Positions 46,149-55,205 of a stretch of 64,000 nucleotides of DNA are shown here, in pieces. The stretch spans positions 1 to 64,000 of the forward strand of contig CAYXOL010000015.1 in NCBI GenBank assembly GCA_964467165.1, written 5' to 3'. Positions within the stretch are counted from its first letter, which is position 1. Each line of letters starts with the position of its first letter. The DNA comes from Clostridium_AD sp964467165 (lineage in GTDB: Bacteria; Bacillota; Clostridia; Clostridiales; Clostridiaceae). The notes below the pieces were generated by a model. That model was given only the letters and a program-made list of their open reading frames with translations, had not been told where the DNA came from and made no database searches. The translations under genes and the position numbers were made by a program.

Positions 46149-48797
46149 TTATTTAACCCCCTTCTTGAAATGATTAATAGTAGAAACAATGATGCTTGAC
46201 TTTTTTAAGAAAAGTAAGATTAGTATTAAAGCTGATACCAGACTAATCATAAGTCCCATAAAAAGCTTTTCTGGAAAAAACCACATTTCAATCTTATGCG
46301 TGCCTTTTAACAAGTCAAAGCTCAATAAGCACTTATCAACAGCCTGGGGCTTAACCTCCTGATTATCAACTTTCACGTGCCATCCCTTATCAAAAGGTAT
46401 GGACATTACCATCACTCCATCACTTGCTGCTTTCACCCTACCCTGGATGCTAGTATCCGTAAATTTTTCAACGATCATTGATTTTTTGTGGATAAGAGAC
46501 ATTGCCTCTTTAAATGCTGGTATATTCAAACTGTAGGCATATACTTTAAAGCTTCCCGATTCAGCTACGGACTTATCAAAATTAATTTTCATCTCTGCAG
46601 AGGATCCAGCCTTACAAAACCCAAGATTAATGATAGTAGAATGCTTTGGATTAAATTCAACTTTTTTTCCATTTACTGTAACAACTCCACTACCTTTCAT
46701 ATTATAGGGCGCATTATAATAAAGGTAGACTTGCTCTGCACTATCAATTTCAAAATTAATACGTGCTATAGAGTCGTTATCCTTATTAACACGATTAAAG
46801 CTGTAGTGGTATGTACTCTCGCTAAGATCAATATTACTCTGAGTTGCTAACTTCTGCTCAATAGGAATTAGAACATCTGGTGTACCACAGATAGCCTCTA
46901 TAAGATGATTCTGATTAACAAACGGATTGTCCCCAGCACCGCTATCGAAGTTCTTCATCTGGCTGGTGGATTGGAATCCCAGCGGCAAAACATAGGGGTT
47001 TGTAAAAACTTTTATGTTTTCAGTGGTAGTAGTTTGATTGTACAATTTTTCCACAGTAGCTATGTCATCCCTATAAATTAGATATTTGATGCCCAGAAGA
47101 GAATCTAATATTGCTGTAGAACCCTCGTAGCTGTAACTATTAATACCGTTGCTAGCGTATCCCAAATTCTCAAGCATTTTTACAGGTCCTGCGGAAATGG
47201 TAGAAGAAAAAATCGACAGGCCCCGGTAATTATACAGAGCAGGATCATTAACAGTTTTTGAGGGCAGAATTTCTAAACGATAAAAGCCCTTATCACTATG
47301 GGAAATACTAGAAATTTCATTACGAATTTGGGAAACTTCACTGCCACTTTCATAACCCTTTCGACTGGAATAGCCTTCAGTAGCATCAATCTTAACAACT
47401 GTTATAATAGTATTGGTAATTATCTCCGCAGTAAGTATAAGAAATATAATTAGAGTTTTGCGAGATGGCCTAATAGCACAGGACCTTTCAATGGTAAGGG
47501 CCAATGCATATAAAATAATAAAAGCTGCGCTTATATATATGGTATGAAATCCAATTGATAAATCATCAAATTTCTGTGAAATCAAAATAATACCCAAAAT
47601 AGATAAGCAAATATTGCCTATCTGTTTGCCACTAAATTCGTGAAGATTTTTAAAAGCTTCATAACTCATGGATAATACGAGAAAAATGTAAACAAAGGAA
47701 AATCTATAAGGAAGCTGGTTAGGGTAATGAAATCCATGCCAAATAAAATTCAATATGTTTATATTAAAGCTTAGGATTAAAATCAAAAGAAGAGAAACAT
47801 TCCATAACTTTTCCTTCAAGGGAATGTTTTTACACAAAAAATATATGGGAAGCAATACTAACACAACAATTCCACAATACATATTAGGTGCACCTTCCCG
47901 GATAGACGGTGATACAGCTGTAAACTGTCTGGCTATATAATCAAATAAATCCAAATAGTTTGTAAGTGTCTTTGGAAATATATCCGCCGCTGCGGAGGTG
48001 GATTTTAATTGAAAAAAAGTTGGTATCAGAAGCATTGCTGATAAACCAGCGGATAACAGTGAAAATCCTACAAATTGACCCGTCCTTTTTATTAGCAAGG
48101 AGTTATTTTTTAAATTATGGTATTTAAACAGACATACTGGGTAGTAAAGCAAGGTGAAAAAACAAATAAAAAAACCCATGTAAAAATTGGACAGGAGTGC
48201 AAGGGTAAGTGTAATGCAGAAAAAGAAGCCTTTGCCCTGGCGTGTTAGGTTTACAAGGCCAAGCATAATCAAAGGTAGAAGATAAATAGAATCCATCCAC
48301 ATAATATTCCAGGAAAAAGCAAGCACAAAACCAGACAGTGCATAAAGCAAGGAAAAACCAACAGTAACTAGATTCTTTTCGCCATGGACGCCCTTAAGGT
48401 AAAAGGCAAAACAGTACCCTGAAAGTCCAACCTTTATAAGCGTAAGTACAAGTACGGCTTCAGTCAAATAGTCTGCTGGAAACAAAAGCGTTATAAGGTT
48501 TATTGGGCTGGCCAGATAGTAAGAAAATAAGGGCAAGAAATTTACCCCAAGGCCACCTGACCAGGAGTACAGAAGGCTTGAAGCTGTTGTGAACTTGTGT
48601 TGCAATTCCGAGATAAAGGGAGCATATTGATGATATAAGTCCGCTATTAATAAACTCCTATTACCAAAAGGAAAAATCCCAACAGCTATATAGGCGATTT
48701 CCAGTATAAAGACTGGCAGAAAAAACGCTAACAAAGTTACATGATGCCTTTTAATATATTTACCAAATTTTCTTATAATGTGAATGCTGTCTTTCAA
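46149..48797 (-). CDS. YfhO-family multi-pass membrane glycosyltransferase
   Basis: A protein of 882 residues with about twelve predicted N-terminal helices, a large extracellular C-terminal part and a final helix (about 855 to 875). YfhO proteins have a GT-C-like fold and in Bacillus and Listeria transfer sugars from undecaprenyl phosphate to teichoic acids. The TTG start is chosen because AAAGGTGGGG lies six bases before it; an in-frame GTG four codons earlier overlaps that site and has none of its own. Confidence 0.9.
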   Translation of the reverse strand: MKDSIHIIRKFGKYIKRHHVTLLAFFLPVFILEIAYIAVGIFPFGNRSLLIADLYHQYAPFISELQHKFTTASSLLYSWSGGLGVNFLPLFSYYLASPINLITLLFPADYLTEAVLVLTLIKVGLSGYCFAFYLKGVHGEKNLVTVGFSLLYALSGFVLAFSWNIMWMDSIYLLPLIMLGLVNLTRQGKGFFFCITLTLALLSNFYMGFFICFFTLLYYPVCLFKYHNLKNNSLLIKRTGQFVGFSLLSAGLSAMLLIPTFFQLKSTSAAADIFPKTLTNYLDLFDYIARQFTAVSPSIREGAPNMYCGIVVLVLLPIYFLCKNIPLKEKLWNVSLLLILILSFNINILNFIWHGFHYPNQLPYRFSFVYIFLVLSMSYEAFKNLHEFSGKQIGNICLSILGIILISQKFDDLSIGFHTIYISAAFIILYALALTIERSCAIRPSRKTLIIFLILTAEIITNTIITVVKIDATEGYSSRKGYESGSEVSQIRNEISSISHSDKGFYRLEILPSKTVNDPALYNYRGLSIFSSTISAGPVKMLENLGYASNGINSYSYEGSTAILDSLLGIKYLIYRDDIATVEKLYNQTTTTENIKVFTNPYVLPLGFQSTSQMKNFDSGAGDNPFVNQNHLIEAICGTPDVLIPIEQKLATQSNIDLSESTYHYSFNRVNKDNDSIARINFEIDSAEQVYLYYNAPYNMKGSGVVTVNGKKVEFNPKHSTIINLGFCKAGSSAEMKINFDKSVAESGSFKVYAYSLNIPAFKEAMSLIHKKSMIVEKFTDTSIQGRVKAASDGVMVMSIPFDKGWHVKVDNQEVKPQAVDKCLLSFDLLKGTHKIEMWFFPEKLFMGLMISLVSALILILLFLKKSSIIVSTINHFKKGVK

Positions 48798-49447
48798 GAG
48801 TGACCCCACCTTTATTAAGCTATATAGATTCCAAATAATATATGTGAATATTTAATTCTTATGCGATTTTACATAGAATCAAAATAAATTTAACATTGGC
48901 AATGAAGAGCACTAATTTATACCTATACTCATTTCAACAAAAATCACCTTTTTTCCTGCAACATTTATAAATTTAGAATTATGATTTTTCTTTTAGACAA
49001 ATATATCCGTCGTATAAAATAATACTGTTTATTTAATTATAATCCAATAATCCCATTTACTCCATAAAATAAATCCTCCTTTTCTATATTAGATAATGTT
49101 GTTGAAAAAACATATGATTAATGTAACTTGTTTCCTAAACAATTACTTATAATAGGAAAAAAACACCATGTAATAGTTGTAGTAACTATACATAGTGTTT
49201 TCATTCTTTCATAATTGTCAATACAAATACTGTAAATTCAAATTCATAACTCTTGCTCATTTAAATAATATTTATATATATTATAAAACAATTAGATAAG
49301 TTAAAGTCATATGTAAAATAATAATTATTCCGACCTAAGTCACCATATTGACTCTAATATAAATCCCACTAGATTAGCTTCTACTGGGCTTCTCGTATTT
49401 TACCTTTACATTCATATCAATCACATGTTAACAATTCTCGGAACGAC
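48798..49447. other. Gene-free region left of the tRNA-Arg fragment
   Basis: About 650 bases without a convincing gene. It holds a minus-strand hairpin with a T tract at 49154 to 49201 and, at 49074 to 49083, a strong minus-strand AAAGGAGGA site followed by ATG-GAG-stop and then an eight-codon frame, which may be a leader or a gene remnant. Confidence 0.5.
49154..49201 (-). terminator. Orphan terminator-like hairpin
   Basis: AAACAC/GTGTTT, ATGTA/TACAT and ATAGTT/AACTAT form a nested stem with a few unpaired bases, followed by seven T on the minus strand. No gene precedes it directly. Confidence 0.55.
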
Positions 49448-49480
49448 AAAACCCAGTAACTATTGCAGTTACTGGGTTTT
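49448..49480 (-). terminator. Terminator of the tRNA-Arg fragment
   Basis: AAAACCCAGTAACT and AGTTACTGGGTTTT pair perfectly around a five-base loop. It lies three bases after the CCA end of the tRNA fragment and would have been the terminator of the intact gene. Confidence 0.8.
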
Positions 49481-49483
49481 TAA

Positions 49484-49530
49484 TGGTGCGTCGGACAGGA
49501 GTCGAACCTGCGACCAACTGGTTCGTAGTG
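49484..49530 (-). pseudogene. 3' half of a tRNA-Arg(ACG), likely attachment-site scar
   Basis: From the anticodon loop (CTACGAA) to CCA the minus strand is canonical: T-arm GCAGG-TTCGACT-CCTGT, acceptor 3' strand CCGACGC, then ACCA. Upstream of the anticodon loop nothing fits: the expected stem partner of CCAGT and an acceptor 5' strand GCGTCGG are missing. The break in the anticodon loop is a common crossover point for tRNA-targeting integrases. With this orientation the inserted element would extend rightward and the rebuilt whole tRNA should lie beyond 64 kb. Confidence 0.75.
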
Positions 49531-49613
49531 TGGTAGCGCGCCTATTCCAAACTAGATTTATGTTTAGTAACCCCTTGCATATCAGCGTTTACACTTTATT
49601 ACCTTGTAGTACG

Positions 49614-49931
49614 TTATAGTAAATTTATATACTCTTTAGCAAAATAAACACCAAGTAAACACCAAATAAACACCAATAATAATATTAACACAACACAAAT
49701 AACTTTAGCTTCACATAAAAACGCCTTAAATTTAATAGCCATAATCCAAGTATCATCTGCAAACTTGCCTTTACTATATACATACACTTCAGTTTTACCA
49801 GTTTCATTTAATCCTATAATTCCATCATCACATAGAAACATTCGTAATTGTTGCCACTTAACATTTCTGAACTCCACACTTTTATGAGGTCTGTGATTTA
49901 AATATTCTGATGCTTGTTCTGTGGTATACAT
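49614..49931 (-). CDS. Small membrane protein of unknown function
   Basis: A 105-residue protein with a soluble N-terminal part of about 75 residues (MYTTEQASEYLNHRPHK to KGKFADDTWIM) and one C-terminal membrane helix (about 78 to 97). The N-terminus looks like a small helix-turn-helix or adaptor domain, but I recognise no family. The ATG follows GGTGGGGGG. It is the first gene inside the tRNA scar. Confidence 0.6.
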   Translation of the reverse strand: MYTTEQASEYLNHRPHKSVEFRNVKWQQLRMFLCDDGIIGLNETGKTEVYVYSKGKFADDTWIMAIKFKAFLCEAKVICVVLILLLVFIWCLLGVYFAKEYINLL

Positions 49932-50420
49932 AATTGCCCCCCACCTTATTTAGAAGTCTATGTACTTCCAATTATATACAAAACCTGTCCATTTTATCTA
50001 ATGGTTAGTGATTTTTACAGTTGCTTATGACGAAGTAATATACACTCAATTTAAAATTATAAATAAAATTTAAACTAGTATTACAGCTTTACCATTTGAA
50101 CCAATTGTTGCCTGCTACTATATAAATGTGTGAACTTTTAATGAATTATTCATAATTTTCTCCCTTAATGTTAAATTTTATTTCAACTTAAAAATTCTTT
50201 AATACTAGAGTTTTCAGCACCTCTATTATTCCATTCAACACAACGTTAAGTTGACTCAATTAGAAAGTCAACAGAGCGTTGACTTAGTCGTGTCAACGTT
50301 TATAGACATTTGTGCCCCTTAAATGTATACTGTTACAAAGGCCTATAAGAACATGCAGAAACATTATTTACTAAGCTTATCTGCTTGTATAGGACTATTA
50401 AAAAAGGGGTGAATTTAAAA
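49932..50420. other. Gene-free interval with clustered GTTGAC palindromes
   Basis: I find no gene here. A cluster of inverted GTTGAC motifs (50242 to 50300, listed separately) lies upstream of the next plus-strand gene. Confidence 0.5.
50242..50300. repeat. Cluster of alternating GTTGAC/GTCAAC half-sites
   Basis: GTTGAC (50250), GTCAAC (50267), GTTGAC (50278) and GTCAAC (50292) form two consecutive palindromes with 11- and 8-base spacers, and AACGTT occurs at both outer ends (50242 and 50295). This could be a repressor operator or a recognition site of the mobile element. No known consensus comes to mind. Confidence 0.65.
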
Positions 50421-50663
50421 ATGGAAAAAACTTTACAATTTAATTCAAAAATAGTTTTAGAACTTGATGATGACGCTTATGACGAGTTTAGAGAAATCGC
50501 TTTTACAGGTACAAGGTTGTTAATTAACATGGCACACGATGATAGAGGTAACGAATACTCTATAGGAGAAACTTCTAAGAAACATCTTATTGTTTTTTTT
50601 GAAAATTTTGGTGCAAAAGAATTTCATAAATTTCAGTTTATGATTCATTTAAAAACATGGTAG
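50421..50663 (+). CDS. Small soluble protein of unknown function, possibly frameshifted
   Basis: An 80-residue acidic protein (MEKTLQFNSKIVLELDDD onward) with no recognised domain. The ATG follows AAAGGGGTGA by about eight bases. The frame ends in a run of five A followed by TGG-TAG, and a coding-like frame continues immediately in another phase (see next feature), which suggests that the original product was longer. Confidence 0.55.
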   Translation: MEKTLQFNSKIVLELDDDAYDEFREIAFTGTRLLINMAHDDRGNEYSIGETSKKHLIVFFENFGAKEFHKFQFMIHLKTW

Positions 50664-50746
50664 ACAGTGGTGTAATTTCGCCAGGTATATTATGCACAGT
50701 GGCTTGTGAGCTAGGCTTAACTTATGAAGTACCTCTTGATGTTTAA
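50657..50746 (+). CDS. Short frame continuing the preceding gene
   Basis: A 29-residue frame (MVDSGVISPGILCTVACELG...) overlaps the end of the preceding gene by seven bases and runs to just before a terminator. It could be the separated C-terminus of that gene after a one-base change in the AAAAA run, or a tiny overlapping gene. It has no ribosome-binding site of its own. Confidence 0.35.
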   Translation: MVDSGVISPGILCTVACELGLTYEVPLDV

Positions 50747-50758
50747 TTAAATAGAAGT

Positions 50759-50797
50759 AGCCGCAACAGATTGATCAAGTTTCCGTTGTGGCTTTCT
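50759..50797 (+). terminator. Terminator after the small plus-strand gene
   Basis: AGCCGCAAC and GTTGTGGCT pair with one wobble around a 17-base loop, followed by TTCTATGTT. Confidence 0.6.
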
Positions 50798-50896
50798 ATG
50801 TTATTAATGTATCCACAGTTAAGGAATTTACTATTTGCATATATGCGCATAGCCTGTGTTTAAATTCATAAAAAAAGAGCATCTCTACTCCTTTTA

Positions 50897-51109
50897 CTAG
50901 TTCCACAAATCCTTAGTAAGTTCCTCAATCTCTTTTTTTCTTTTTTCAGTTTCTTCAACATCTATTGTTATCCTATCATTAATTATATTAAGAACATCCC
51001 CCTCTTTAGCTTTAATAGGGATTTTAGATTTTTCAATATCTAACATTTGCCTATCTTCCTTTTCGCAAACCGCAAAATCTCCTTCAAATCTATCAATAAT
51101 CACTTTCAT
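50897..51109 (-). CDS. DUF3006 domain protein
   Basis: A 70-residue protein starting MKVIIDRFEGDFAVCE, the standard beginning of DUF3006. The C-terminal half is charged and helical. Such genes sit beside ComEC-like metallo-beta-lactamase genes, as here (12 bases downstream). AGGAGG precedes the ATG. A weak hairpin with seven T follows at about 50871 to 50888. Function unknown. Confidence 0.85.
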   Translation of the reverse strand: MKVIIDRFEGDFAVCEKEDRQMLDIEKSKIPIKAKEGDVLNIINDRITIDVEETEKRKKEIEELTKDLWN

Positions 51110-51121
51110 AAATTCCTCCTA

Positions 51122-52338
51122 TTATTGTGGCGGATGGCATTTACTACATGGTCCTAATCCTGATGATTTTGCATCACTTAAGCTTATTGGAATTTTACTT
51201 TTGCTTAAATATGAACAACCATCTACATGATATTTACTCCCAGTCTTAGTAGTATATACAGTTACACTTTGATTTTTATTTGGTGTAATTGCCTTAGGGA
51301 CAGGTACTAGTACAGGCTTACTGGTAGAATTATTGCTTGAAGATGAACTACTACTTGTGGAACTAGAAGTAATGCCTTTGTAACTACCAGGATTCACGTT
51401 AAAGCTTACATTGGTTCCATTAGAGGTAGCAACAACTGTTCCATTTTCATCTGTTCTATAAACGGGTATACTCTTAGCCTTTAGTCTGTTCATAACTTCT
51501 TGTGTAGGATGTCCATAGCTATTACCTTTACCAACACTTATTACAGCATATTTAGGATTTACCTTATCTAAGAAACTTTGTCCTGTAGAAGATTTACTTC
51601 CATGATGCCCAACCTTAAGTACTGTTGCCGATAAATCTAACCCTTTTGATAACATTTGACTTTCAGACTCAGCCTCTGCATCTCCTGTTAATAGAAATGA
51701 TGTATTTCCAAAAACAACTTTTACAACTATAGAGTAATCATTTGGATCTTCATACCCTGTTCCATTAGGTGCTAATATTGTTACAGTTGCATCACCTATA
51801 TTAAATGTACTACCTACTGTTGGAGCTGTTAATTTTAATCCTTTATTTTTGACTGCACTTACAAAGTCTTTAAAAGTATTAGTAGTTGAAGTCTGCTTCG
51901 GGAAAAATATCTTTCCTACTTTAAATGAATTAATAATATAGTCCATACTTCCGATGTGGTCCTCATGAACATGGGTTCCAACTACACCATCTAGAGATTT
52001 AACTCCTTGGCTATCTAAATAACTTTTAATAACTTGAGCATCACCGTTATTCCCTGCATAAGCATATATGAATTGCCTTGCTGTACTAAAATACTATCGG
52101 CCTGACCTACATCTATAAAATGTACTTTTATATTTACACTTACAACCTTTTTATCATTACTAACTGATGTTGTATTTTCCTCATGTTTCGGCACTTTTTT
52201 AGTTATAGTCTCATTAACATCTGTTCTCTGAAGCGCAACTGTTGGGGTGGTATTTTCAGAAGTACTTGAGCAGCCAGTTAAAATGAACATACGCATTAAT
52301 CCCAACAGAAAACTTAGATACCTTTTCGTATTTCTCAT
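51122..52338 (-). pseudogene. Broken ComEC-like metallo-beta-lactamase lipoprotein gene
   Basis: The N-terminal part (from 52338) has a lipoprotein leader with lipobox ILTGC and begins the hydrolase fold at VHFIDVGQADSIL. The frame then shifts: the DNA reads CTTATGCAGGG where the family sequence LIDAG needs CTTATTGATGCAGGG, a four-base loss. In the shifted frame the domain continues through the metal motif THVHEDHIGS and LTGDAE, KVGHHGS to a Ser-rich linker and a Cys-containing tail (YHVDGCSYL, PCSKCHPP). All else is intact, so the damage is recent or a sequence error. Confidence 0.85.
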
Positions 52339-52350
52339 TCTAACCTCCAG

Positions 52351-54141
52351 TTACCAATCACTCTTCCTAATTTTACATGTATCTACAACAAAACATCTAG
52401 AGATATCATTGCATTTTTTTATGTCTTCAAAATTTAACTCTTTAAGCCTATCCAATTTGTTGAAAAACAGCACCGCTCTTTTATCTCCATGTAAATTTGC
52501 AATTTTGAGTTTAGAGTAATTAAAATGTGGTTCATTTATGATTAAATAAGCAATCTTATGATTAAAATAGGCAAATAAAAACCATAAAATATAATTATCA
52601 AACCAAATCTTATTACTACTCTTTGAATTAAAATTAAAACATATATCCTTTGAAACGATTAGTAAATTAATAATTTTTTTAATCTCTCTTGGGGTAGATT
52701 CAATAATACTGTTAATTATTTCTATAGAATCCTTTATTAAGTCCTCTTCGTCGCTACTAAATGTAATTATTTTAGGTTTTACAATTCCCTCCTCCGTAGT
52801 ATCACTTTCTGCCTCCGCCTCATTACTATTACTATTACTATTATTATTATTATTATTACTATTATCATCTTTTCCTAATAGATTATTAAGATAACTTTTA
52901 TAACTTAAATTATTGGGTAAATAGAACGGTATGTTTATATATTTATCCAAATAGCTAATTCCAAATGCTATTTTTTGTTCATTTGTAATTGTACTATCAA
53001 AATAATGTTTGTTGTTATTAGCTAGCGCATAACACACAGTTTGATAATTTATAGATAAAACAACAACAATTCCCTTCATTGTAAGAATTAATTGTAACGC
53101 ATTAAAAAATTCTGTGATATTTTTCTCTGAACAACGGTCCAACTCATCTACGAGAATTATTATTCTATCTTTATACACAGTTTTATTATTAATAATTTCC
53201 TTTTTTAGCCAAACATCCACAATATCTTCAAAATCCTCTTTAATTGTTTCTCTTGTGCCTAAATAATTATTATAATCGCCTAATTTAAAAATTTTATTAA
53301 CTTTTTCTGATAATGGCTTAATAAATTCCAACTGTTTATTTATAAATGGTATTAATACATTTGTTGTAAACAAAACTATAGAAAAAACACCAATAGATTG
53401 AACAAAGATATTACTTTTTATTATTGTAAGAAATCCTCTTTGATAAATCAGAATAAAAATTGCAAAAATTATAATGTTTATAAAATATTTAATAATGTTC
53501 ACCTTTAGAGATTTTACGAATTTTTTTAAAGCAAAATCAAACTTACCCTTAATAGGTTTTTCCTTTTCAAATGCTTTGAATAAATCTTTTAAAACAGAAT
53601 ACCAAATTTTTTCTTCTTCATTATATTCGGAAGCATCAAATCTAATAATATGTGGTTTACAATATTCAAATCCTTTAGTCTTACTGTCATTTGACAATAT
53701 TAATAATTTATCTTCTAATAAATCTAAAAAAGATGATTTACCTTGCCCCCATTCTCCAAATATGCCAACTGTAAGAGGTGTTCCTATATCATTTTTGGAA
53801 ATTAATTTGCTAATCGAATTTGCATACATATCCCTATTCAAAATATCATTCCCAGTTTGTTTATCAGATATAATATTCCCACTTGTGTATACTTTTTTAA
53901 ACTTTTCAAAATCACCATTTACTCTCTTTTGCTGATTTCCATGTTCTATTTGAGTAATGATATTATTAATTCCATCTATTTCTTCTTGAGCTTCTATCTC
54001 CACAGGTTTATTATCATCATAATCTCCATTATAACCATCATTTTCTTGATTATAACTTTCACCATCCATGTACTCATCTAGTTTTTTCTGCTTATCATCA
54101 CGTTTCTCTATTAGCTGTTCTAAAGTTTCGACATTACTCAT
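52351..54141 (-). CDS. KAP-family P-loop NTPase with two membrane helices
   Basis: A 596-residue protein. After a charged N-terminal region, a KAP NTPase domain has Walker A (GEWGQGKSS, about 129 to 137), an insertion with two membrane helices (about 216 to 268), and Walker B IIILVDELDRCS. An Asn/Ser/Glu low-complexity insert (about 425 to 450) is encoded by an ATT/ACT-type trinucleotide tract. KAP NTPases occur in phage-exclusion and other conflict systems. ATG is seven bases after TGGAGGAT. A HEPN-like gene lies 131 bases upstream in the same direction. A specific function is not known. Confidence 0.85.
   Translation of the reverse strand: MSNVETLEQLIEKRDDKQKKLDEYMDGESYNQENDGYNGDYDDNKPVEIEAQEEIDGINNIITQIEHGNQQKRVNGDFEKFKKVYTSGNIISDKQTGNDILNRDMYANSISKLISKNDIGTPLTVGIFGEWGQGKSSFLDLLEDKLLILSNDSKTKGFEYCKPHIIRFDASEYNEEEKIWYSVLKDLFKAFEKEKPIKGKFDFALKKFVKSLKVNIIKYFINIIIFAIFILIYQRGFLTIIKSNIFVQSIGVFSIVLFTTNVLIPFINKQLEFIKPLSEKVNKIFKLGDYNNYLGTRETIKEDFEDIVDVWLKKEIINNKTVYKDRIIILVDELDRCSEKNITEFFNALQLILTMKGIVVVLSINYQTVCYALANNNKHYFDSTITNEQKIAFGISYLDKYINIPFYLPNNLSYKSYLNNLLGKDDNSNNNNNNSNSNSNEAEAESDTTEEGIVKPKIITFSSDEEDLIKDSIEIINSIIESTPREIKKIINLLIVSKDICFNFNSKSSNKIWFDNYILWFLFAYFNHKIAYLIINEPHFNYSKLKIANLHGDKRAVLFFNKLDRLKELNFEDIKKCNDISRCFVVDTCKIRKSDW
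52812..52868. repeat. Trinucleotide tract within the KAP NTPase gene
   Basis: A run of ATT and ACT triplets (AAT/AGT on the coding strand) encodes an Asn-Ser tract. Its length is a multiple of three, so expansions would change the linker without breaking the frame. Confidence 0.8.
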
Positions 54142-54272
54142 ACTATCCTCCATAAATTATTATATAATTCTTTAAGGAATTATATTAAAGATCTTAATCT
54201 GTTTACGTAGTTTTACTAATTTTAAATTTATATATTTCCTTACCTTTAATATGTTTATGAGTTTGTACACTA

Positions 54273-55205
54273 TCAACTGTTACTTTTATAATGGTTAATA
54301 AACTCATATTGAATTTCACAATACTTTATAAAAGATACAAATATCATAAGAACTTCTATTCTATCCATTTTTAAATCAGATGGATGAGACAGTTCATTTC
54401 GAGTAATACGAAGAAAATTTGAATAAACTTGACTGGCCAGTGAATCCATTTTCGAAAATAATGTTAAGAACCCTGAATCATTGTATTGTCTTTTGCATTT
54501 TTTTAAATATGTATCGTATATACTATATTTTTTGGATACTTGCCACACATTACATAATTCAGTATCAATACTTGCTTTTACGCTTGGTAAGTGCTTATCT
54601 AAAAATTTCAAAAACGAGACAATCATGCTATTAATTATTACTTCACCAGCGAGCCCCAACATGATAATTGAGGCTTGGAGACAATTTGCATTAAAGCACT
54701 GTAACGATTCTTGAATGTAAAAGGTAACCCATTCATCTATTCCTGTAATTGTATTTATTTTTTTTAAGTATCCATCTGCATCATGCGGAAGAATATCTCT
54801 TTTTTCTAAACATTCCCTACCATAATCTGTTACATGAAAATATGGAAGATTAGCTCCGTATCCACCATAAGCACCGGGTGATAATATTTCTTGATTTAAT
54901 AAAAAAGAAAATTCCTCAAAAAGCTTAAGAATATCCCGTTTTGAGAAGTTTGTAGAATGAAATTCATATAAACTATACATAGAACATCCCCATGCAGAAC
55001 TTGTTAATGGTATGACCATAGAGATTAATCCTCTCTTTATTGCTAAGCCTTCTGCTAATCTATATAAATCCCCCTGACCCCCTTGATATCCATACCTTTT
55101 GAATGTTTTCCCCTCTGTATCAATATCACCCTCTTCATAAATAAGCGTTTCTAACAACAAATTTCTAATTTCTAAAGAAGTTATCTCTTTATTGGCTGTG
55201 CTCAT
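54273..55205 (-). CDS. Putative HEPN-like protein
   Basis: A 310-residue soluble protein without a clear family name. The C-terminal half is helical and has the pattern CLQASIIMLGLAGEVIINSM followed about 90 residues later by RITRNELSHP; the spacing R269-N-x3-H274 is the R-x4-6-H motif of HEPN ribonuclease-type domains, including DUF4145-like proteins. The N-terminal half has a winged-helix-like look (residues 40 to 135, ending FHVTDYGRECL). Its closeness to the KAP NTPase suggests a shared system. The HEPN call is a motif-level inference. Confidence 0.55.
   Translation of the reverse strand: MSTANKEITSLEIRNLLLETLIYEEGDIDTEGKTFKRYGYQGGQGDLYRLAEGLAIKRGLISMVIPLTSSAWGCSMYSLYEFHSTNFSKRDILKLFEEFSFLLNQEILSPGAYGGYGANLPYFHVTDYGRECLEKRDILPHDADGYLKKINTITGIDEWVTFYIQESLQCFNANCLQASIIMLGLAGEVIINSMIVSFLKFLDKHLPSVKASIDTELCNVWQVSKKYSIYDTYLKKCKRQYNDSGFLTLFSKMDSLASQVYSNFLRITRNELSHPSDLKMDRIEVLMIFVSFIKYCEIQYEFINHYKSNS

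Noticed and set aside
49425..49619. Plus-strand frame across the tRNA fragment
   Set aside because: It reads through the tRNA 3' half and its terminator; sequences like DRSRTCDQLVR are common false translations of tRNAs.
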